Source: Acidobacteriaceae bacterium
GTDB taxonomy: Bacteria > Acidobacteriota > Terriglobia > Terriglobales > Acidobacteriaceae
Direction of reading: 5' to 3'
Assembly: GCA_003164855.1 (NCBI GenBank)
Contig: PLUI01000295.1
Coordinates: 46,235-87,539 of the forward strand
Length of the DNA stretch: 41,305 nucleotides
Below are positions 36,008-41,305 of this stretch, one piece after another. Position 1 is the first letter of the stretch; each line of letters starts with the position of its first letter. A program made the translations under genes and the position numbers. Below the pieces are notes generated by a model, which worked only from the letters and a program-made list of their open reading frames with translations, had not been told where the DNA came from and ran no database searches.

Positions 36008-36661
36008 ATGGAAACGTTATCGGTCGTTCACCCGCAAGCCCGCCGAGAGCCACGAACGCTACCAGCGCGAGTTCTGCTGACGATGCTGAGCCTGCTTTTT
36101 CCGTTCGCCTGCTGCACGGCATGGGCTCAAAAACTTTCACCGGTTAGAGATAAAGGAAGTTTTGATCTCGGCATTTGGGCCTCCGGAGAAACCGGGGAAG
36201 AAAATACCAACTCATTTGCGGAGGCGCAAATCTTCTCCGCCGGCGTGTTTGTGGGCTGGGTGATTACGCACGAGCACGGAAGTGGTTGGCGGCGCGGCAA
36301 TCTCGAATATGCATTCGACCTGCTGCCGGTTTTTGAAACCTACGGAAATCAACGCACTCACGGCATCGGTTTCGATCCCGTGATCCTGCGCTGGAACTCC
36401 TCCCTGCATACCGCTCGCCTTTCGCCCTACATCGAATTAGCGGGAGGCGCCGTCATCACGCCTTCGAACCTGCCTCCGGGCAATACTTCCAGTTTCAACT
36501 TCACCGCGAAAGGTGGTGGAGGCATTTACCTATGGACTCGAAAACGCCAGGCTCTCGACATTGGCTTTCGCTGGTCGCACATCTCAAACGCGAATCTCGG
36601 GATTCAGAATCCAGAATTTAACGGACTGCAACTCAGCCTAGCCTATCATTGGTTCAAATAA
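36008..36661 (+). CDS. Acyloxyacyl hydrolase / lipid A 3-O-deacylase (PagL-like)
   Basis: RQALDIGFRWSHISNANLGIQNPEFNGLQLSLAYHWFK carries the PagL-type HxSNA motif and barrel C-terminus; N-terminal signal segment. Confidence 0.82.
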   Translation: METLSVVHPQARREPRTLPARVLLTMLSLLFPFACCTAWAQKLSPVRDKGSFDLGIWASGETGEENTNSFAEAQIFSAGVFVGWVITHEHGSGWRRGNLEYAFDLLPVFETYGNQRTHGIGFDPVILRWNSSLHTARLSPYIELAGGAVITPSNLPPGNTSSFNFTAKGGGGIYLWTRKRQALDIGFRWSHISNANLGIQNPEFNGLQLSLAYHWFK

Positions 36662-36720
36662 GTATGGTGAGGCAGATGCCTCTACTCGCGGACGACTACC
36701 GCTGGGCCTCGCCTCCAACG

Positions 36721-37902
36721 TCAATCGGATGCTGCCTGAGCGGGCCGCTGTTTGTCCATTTCTTCCCGCGCAATGTGAAAACCTGTGTTCGCGACAGGAA
36801 CGCCGGCATAGACGGCGGTCTGCAGAAGCGCTTCTTTGATGTCGCAGGGCTCAAGGTCGTGCGCTAATCCCGCAGAAACATGAAGCCGGAACTCTTCCCA
36901 TCTCCCGAGCGCCGCGGTTGTGACCAGGACCAAAAGCCGTCGGGTTCTTTCGTCCAGACCCGGCCGCGTCCAGATCGTTCCCCAGGCGTATCGCGTGATC
37001 AGGGCCTGAAACTCTTCAGTGAGCTCGGACGTGGCCGCAATGGCCCGGTCTACATGAGCATCGCCCAGAATATTTCGCCGAACTTCAAATCCGGCTTGCA
37101 GAGTCTCCTGGGAACTCGCGGGCGGGCGCAGAAACGCAAACAAAGCCGCATTAAATGATTTCGGGCGCTCAAGATTCGACAGGTGGGCTGCAGGCAAGCG
37201 TACGGCGCGAGCGCCAGAGATCTCGCGTGCGAGAATTTCCCCGTTCCCCAGCCAAGGCGTGGAAACATCCTTGTCGCCGGCAATTACCAGGGTCGGAGTC
37301 TTGATGTTCTGAAGATTCTGCGTGAAGTCAAAATCCCGCAAAGCCGCACAGCAGCCCATATATCCTGCACCATCAGTGCCGAGCAACAGGGATCGTATCG
37401 ACGCCATGTACGGCTCATTCCGGGCAACCGATTCTGGCGAGAAAAACCGCTGCATTGCGAGGTCGACGATGGCCGCCATGCCGCCTTGGCGGACGGCGTC
37501 AATTCTGGTTTTCCAGTTCTCCGGTGTGCCGAATCGAGGCGACGTATTTGCCAGGACTACCGCCGTTAGCCGGTCTGGAGCATGAATAGCGAGCCATTGG
37601 CCAATGGCTCCGCCCAACGAAAGACCACAGAAAGCAAATTTCTGTACCTGCAGAACGTCTGCCAATGCCAGAACATCCCGACCAAGTTGCTCGATCGAAT
37701 ATTCTCCTTTTGGAGCGTCTGACGCACCATGGCCGCGCGTGTCGTAGCGCAGCACATGAAAATGCGGCAACAGATCCCGCACCTGCGGGTCCCACATTCC
37801 GTGGTCCGTGCCGATGGAGTGGGACAGCACGAGCACGGGACTGCCCGCGCTTCCTTCGAAACGATAGAACAATCGTGCCTGGCCAGCAGTGACAAAGGGC
37901 AT
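36721..37902 (-). CDS. pcaDC: Fused 3-oxoadipate enol-lactonase / 4-carboxymuconolactone decarboxylase (PcaD-PcaC)
   Basis: N-terminal alpha/beta hydrolase (VLVLSHSIGTDHGMWDPQVRDLLPHFHVLRYDTRGHGASDAP...FCGLSLGGAIGQWLA) and C-terminal CMD domain (GFEVRRNILGDAHVDRAIAATSELTEEFQALITRYAWGTIWTRPGLDERTRRLLVLV). Confidence 0.93.
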   Translation of the reverse strand: MPFVTAGQARLFYRFEGSAGSPVLVLSHSIGTDHGMWDPQVRDLLPHFHVLRYDTRGHGASDAPKGEYSIEQLGRDVLALADVLQVQKFAFCGLSLGGAIGQWLAIHAPDRLTAVVLANTSPRFGTPENWKTRIDAVRQGGMAAIVDLAMQRFFSPESVARNEPYMASIRSLLLGTDGAGYMGCCAALRDFDFTQNLQNIKTPTLVIAGDKDVSTPWLGNGEILAREISGARAVRLPAAHLSNLERPKSFNAALFAFLRPPASSQETLQAGFEVRRNILGDAHVDRAIAATSELTEEFQALITRYAWGTIWTRPGLDERTRRLLVLVTTAALGRWEEFRLHVSAGLAHDLEPCDIKEALLQTAVYAGVPVANTGFHIAREEMDKQRPAQAASD

Positions 37903-37907
37903 GGTTG

Positions 37908-39296
37908 TCAGTCTCTCTTCTTTTTGTTCTGTTGTTTCTTTTTATTGGTATTAGGCAGGCCGCTGGCCCGAAGCTGTTGGGTGCGGAAGGTATCGGCTGA
38001 TCCCAGATAGTCCTCGGCAACCTCGAGTTTGCCCAGGGCGGCCTGATCGAGATGCCGAGTGACTTCCGGCATTTCCTCCAGCACCTTGGCGAGCGAACGT
38101 CCTTGCTCCAAGGCACAACGCGTCGCATGCTCCAGAAGTTGCTGGGCGCTATTCCTGCCAAGCTTTTTCGCGAGAAGGAACGTGGCCTTCTCGGCGAAAA
38201 TTGTGCCCTGGGTTGCGTCGAGGTTGGCGCGCATGTGAGTGCTGTTCACGGCCAGCCCTTCAGCGATCTCCGCGATCGAGGCCACTGCAAGTCCGGTCGC
38301 CTGTATTACAGCAGCGATCGTAGGCCACTCAGATTGCCATCCTCCGACGGCACGCTCGTGCTCTTGCACCATGGCCGACAGGAAGGAAGCGACGAGCCCC
38401 GGCATTCGATTCGCGGCAGCGAGAGTGACCGCGCAGCCAATTGGATTTCGCTTGTGTGGCATGGTTGACGAACCACCACGGCCTTGACCTCCCGGCTCAG
38501 CTACCTCCGAAACTTCTCCTTGCATGAGCAGAGTGACGTCGCGCGCCACTTTCCCAAGCGAACCAGTCAAGACGCCACACGCGCAGACCACAGCCGCCAG
38601 CCGGTCGCGGTGAGTATGCCAGGGTGCATCGGGACAGGTCAGCCCAAGTTCCTGCGCCAGCCCCCGGGCGACTGCCGGCCCTTGTGGACCGAGTGCGGCC
38701 AGGGTACCGGAGGCGCCGCCAAACTGTACAAGAAGCGCATCGGAAAATGTTTGAGTCAATCGCTCTTTTCCACGATGAATGGACGCCAGCCAGCCTGCAA
38801 CCTTCAGCCCAAACGTAACCGGTGGTGCAGCCTGCAGAAGCGTTCGCCCGAGCATGATTGTGTGTGCGTGTTGCTCGGCCAATCTCCACAGCGCTACCTC
38901 AGCACGCACCAGATCTGCCTCGATGGCAGGCTGTGCACGCTTCAGCAGCAGGATCAGCGCGGTATCCGCGACATCCTGACTGGTTGCACCCCAGTGGACG
39001 AACTCCGCGGCAGCCGCATCTTTAGAGCACACGATCCCGGTCAGCGCTTTTACCAACGCGATGCCCGGCGTACCGGCGCGCAGAGTGTCGTGGGAGAGTG
39101 CTGCGATGTCAAAAACATCGGTGCGCGCCGACGCTTTGATAGCATCGGCCGCAGCTTGCGGAATGATCTTGAGACGCGCTTCGACCTGCGCGAGTGCGGT
39201 CTCGAAGTCGAGCATGGCCTGAAGAATTGACCGGTCGGAAAAGACTTCCGCGAGCGCCTCCGTGCTCGCCAAACTATCGATCAAACGCACCGGCAT
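37908..39296 (-). CDS. pcaB: 3-carboxy-cis,cis-muconate cycloisomerase
   Basis: MPVRLIDSLASTEALAEVFSDRSILQAMLDFETALAQVEA; GATSQDVADTALILLLK; GGSSTMPHKRNPIGCAVTLAAANRMPGLVASFLSAMVQEHERAVGGWQSEW. ATG at 39296 has GGAGGAATTA upstream; the listed start at 39485 is too long. Confidence 0.93.
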   Translation of the reverse strand: MPVRLIDSLASTEALAEVFSDRSILQAMLDFETALAQVEARLKIIPQAAADAIKASARTDVFDIAALSHDTLRAGTPGIALVKALTGIVCSKDAAAAEFVHWGATSQDVADTALILLLKRAQPAIEADLVRAEVALWRLAEQHAHTIMLGRTLLQAAPPVTFGLKVAGWLASIHRGKERLTQTFSDALLVQFGGASGTLAALGPQGPAVARGLAQELGLTCPDAPWHTHRDRLAAVVCACGVLTGSLGKVARDVTLLMQGEVSEVAEPGGQGRGGSSTMPHKRNPIGCAVTLAAANRMPGLVASFLSAMVQEHERAVGGWQSEWPTIAAVIQATGLAVASIAEIAEGLAVNSTHMRANLDATQGTIFAEKATFLLAKKLGRNSAQQLLEHATRCALEQGRSLAKVLEEMPEVTRHLDQAALGKLEVAEDYLGSADTFRTQQLRASGLPNTNKKKQQNKKKRD

Positions 39297-39362
39297 TAAT
39301 TCCTCCGACTGGCAGCGCAAAGCCTGGGACGACCTAACAAATGAATGACTTAATAAATAAAT

Positions 39363-39382
39363 GTGCGAACGGTTCGGCGCAC
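39363..39382. promoter_or_regulatory. Imperfect palindrome GTGCGAACGGTTCGGCGCAC in the divergent region upstream of pcaB
   Basis: GTGC...GCAC outer arms with a CGAAC-G-GTTCG-type inner repeat, about 70 bp upstream of the pcaB start. Confidence 0.35.
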
Positions 39383-39614
39383 CTTTATACATCAAAGAAG
39401 ACTGTCGCGGAATACGGTATCGAGCCGCGGCCGGCGGCGACAAGAAACCACGTTCCCGCTGATATCCGATTCTGCAAGCTGCCATCCCGGATTTGTTCGA
39501 TCCAAAATTGTGGTTTCGTTCGCGATACTGGGTTACCGAAAGGTGCCTACTGGCAATAAAGATACTTCGGCCTAGAATCTTCTCCGGACTTCAACGCGTC
39601 GCCTGAGAGGGAAA

Positions 39615-40730
39615 ATGATGGAGAGCAAGCGGCCGGTGGTTTTGTACGGAGCCAGCGGTTTTTCGGGGCGACTTGTCGCCGAATTTCTGCGCGAATATAA
39701 CGTTCCCTTTATTGCCGCCGGCCGGAGCCGTGCCAAGATCGAGGACGTGATGAACCACGTTCCGGGCATCGAAACCGCCAACTACGAGATTGTCGAAGTT
39801 GGCGGCTCGGTGGAGGAACTCACTGCGCTCTTTAGCGGAGCCAAGGTTGTTTGCAACACTGTTGGACCGTTTATCTACAACGGCCCGCGAGTGCTTGAGG
39901 CCAGCCTGAAAGCCGGATGCCACTACCTCGACATTAGCGGCGAGCAGGTATGGATACGCGAAATCGCCGAGAAGTGGAGCGCGAAGTTTGCCGCCAAAGG
40001 ACTGCTCGCTGCCCCTGGCACGGCATTCATGTCAGCTATGAGCGATGCGGCTGCGCGCCTCTGTCTGGAGTCGGCTGCGATTGACACGATTGAAACTCTC
40101 ACCATGTTCAAAGGGATCCCTACCTTCGGCTCCACGCAGACTATCTTCGCGGTCATCCAAACTGACGGATGCTATCTGGAGCAGAGCCAGTACAAGCCCT
40201 GGCCTCGCGTGACCCGCTATGATGCAGCGGTTCCGGGCTACATACAAACTCAACTTGCGCTCGCGTGGGGCGGATTCCCGCAGCCCGTCTGGTTCAAAGA
40301 TCACCCACAGGTGGCCAATGTCCGGTCCATTGGCGGGCTTCTCGACCGGCAAATTATGGAAGGAGTGGCGGCGACCGAAAAACTGTTCGAAGAGCAGATC
40401 CGCCCCCTGCCGAAGCCGGAACAGGAACGCAAACTCGCCGAAATGGCGAGTTCGGTGCAAGGCAGCACGCCGCCGCGCGAAAACACGCGCGAACAGCGCA
40501 CGATTGACGTCGTGGTCGGACGCGGATCAACAGACTACGTGCAATGCGTCATTTTCGGCACCTGCTGCTACCGGCAAACCGGATTGATTCAGGCATTCGC
40601 CGCGCACAATCTGGTTCACACACCACCTCGAAAGGTGGGCTTCGCTTCCGCGGCGGAAGCATTTGGACATCGTGAAGTGCTGAAGGTCGTCGAGAGCTAC
40701 GGCCTGGCCAAAGCGAAAATCTATTCCTGA
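39615..40730 (+). CDS. Saccharopine dehydrogenase-like NAD(P)-binding protein (trans-acting enoyl reductase-like)
   Basis: RPVVLYGASGFSGRLVAEFLREYNVPFIAAGRSRAKIEDVMNHVPGIE; VCNTVGPFIYNGPRVLEASLKAGCHYLDISGE. Confidence 0.85.
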   Translation: MMESKRPVVLYGASGFSGRLVAEFLREYNVPFIAAGRSRAKIEDVMNHVPGIETANYEIVEVGGSVEELTALFSGAKVVCNTVGPFIYNGPRVLEASLKAGCHYLDISGEQVWIREIAEKWSAKFAAKGLLAAPGTAFMSAMSDAAARLCLESAAIDTIETLTMFKGIPTFGSTQTIFAVIQTDGCYLEQSQYKPWPRVTRYDAAVPGYIQTQLALAWGGFPQPVWFKDHPQVANVRSIGGLLDRQIMEGVAATEKLFEEQIRPLPKPEQERKLAEMASSVQGSTPPRENTREQRTIDVVVGRGSTDYVQCVIFGTCCYRQTGLIQAFAAHNLVHTPPRKVGFASAAEAFGHREVLKVVESYGLAKAKIYS

Positions 40731-40754
40731 GCGTCGGCGGAAGAATATTCCGGC

Positions 40755-41305
40755 ATGCGAGCGATTGACTATTTCGACAAAGGAGCTGACGCCTGTCCTG
40801 ATCGATTTGCGATCATGGATGGCGACACTCACTACACATATCGTGAGGCGCGCACTGTAACCCAGCGGATCGCACGCGCCATGTGGGCAGACGGATTACG
40901 CGGTGAGGAGTGCGCGGGAATTTATTCGCAGAATGATGCGCGAGTGTTGTTTTGCATGTTAGGCATCATGCGCGCAGGCGCAGTTTGGGTTCCGATCAAC
41001 TATCGCAACGCTATCGACGCTAACGTCGAATACATGAACTACTCCGGGATGGCGTGGCTTTTTTATCACAGCAATTTCAGGGACGGCGTGGAAGAGCTTC
41101 GCGCGCGTGTCCCGTCGCTACGTCATCTGATCTGTATTGACCGCGAGGATGGTGGCAATCCGTCCCTGGAGAATTTCACCCAATGGGGAGCGGCAGCGGA
41201 AGAACCCGACTGGGCCGATGCCTATGGCAACCTGGATCGTCTGGTAGGTCTGGTCCCCACCGGCGGCACCACCGGCCCCGCAAAAGGCGTGAAGGTGACG
41301 AGTTT
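40755..41305 (+). CDS. AMP-dependent synthetase/ligase (acyl-CoA synthetase), N-terminal fragment running off the window
   Basis: Translation from ATG at 40755: MRAIDYFDKGADACPDRFAIMDGDTHYTYREARTVTQRIARAMWADGLRGEECAGIYSQNDARVLFCMLGIMRAGAVWVPINYRN...LVGLVPTGGTTGPAKGVKVTS (P-loop-like TGGTTGPAKGV). Confidence 0.93.
   Translation, partial: MRAIDYFDKGADACPDRFAIMDGDTHYTYREARTVTQRIARAMWADGLRGEECAGIYSQNDARVLFCMLGIMRAGAVWVPINYRNAIDANVEYMNYSGMAWLFYHSNFRDGVEELRARVPSLRHLICIDREDGGNPSLENFTQWGAAAEEPDWADAYGNLDRLVGLVPTGGTTGPAKGVKVTS

Noticed and set aside
36669-36682. GAGGC-AGAT-GCCTC hairpin between convergent pagL-like and pcaDC genes
   Set aside because: Short 5-bp stem with no T-tract on either strand.

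Overview
The window looks like an Acidobacteriota-type chromosome segment (inferred from protein character only). It is dominated by a surface-polysaccharide locus of about 32 kb (approx. 4.6-36.7 kb) with a Wzx/Wzy-like layout. Left edge: partial pyruvate phosphate dikinase, glyS, glyQ, recO, all minus strand. The locus encodes a C-methyltransferase-like protein, two Gmd-type sugar-nucleotide dehydratases, several GT4-like and GT2-like glycosyltransferases, a NanM-like sugar O-methyltransferase, a second class I methyltransferase, a flippase, an SLBB/Wza-like export protein, a beta-helix pectate-lyase-like protein, an O-antigen polymerase/ligase-like protein, a membrane sulfatase-fold transferase, a B12-binding radical SAM protein, a kinase-less Wzz-like protein, a PAP2-SLH-like-Wzi fusion, a WcaJ-like initiating phosphotransferase, a DUF3943-like protein and a PagL-like lipid A deacylase. 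Right edge: pcaDC fusion and pcaB (minus), then a saccharopine-dehydrogenase-like protein and a partial AMP-dependent acyl-CoA synthetase (plus). No tRNA, rRNA, CRISPR array or transposase was recognised. The most notable items are the PAP2-SLH-Wzi fusion, the B12 radical SAM enzyme and methyltransferase set, a GT2 gene with no canonical start codon (possible AUC start), and phased direct repeats and inverted repeats in divergent intergenic regions.
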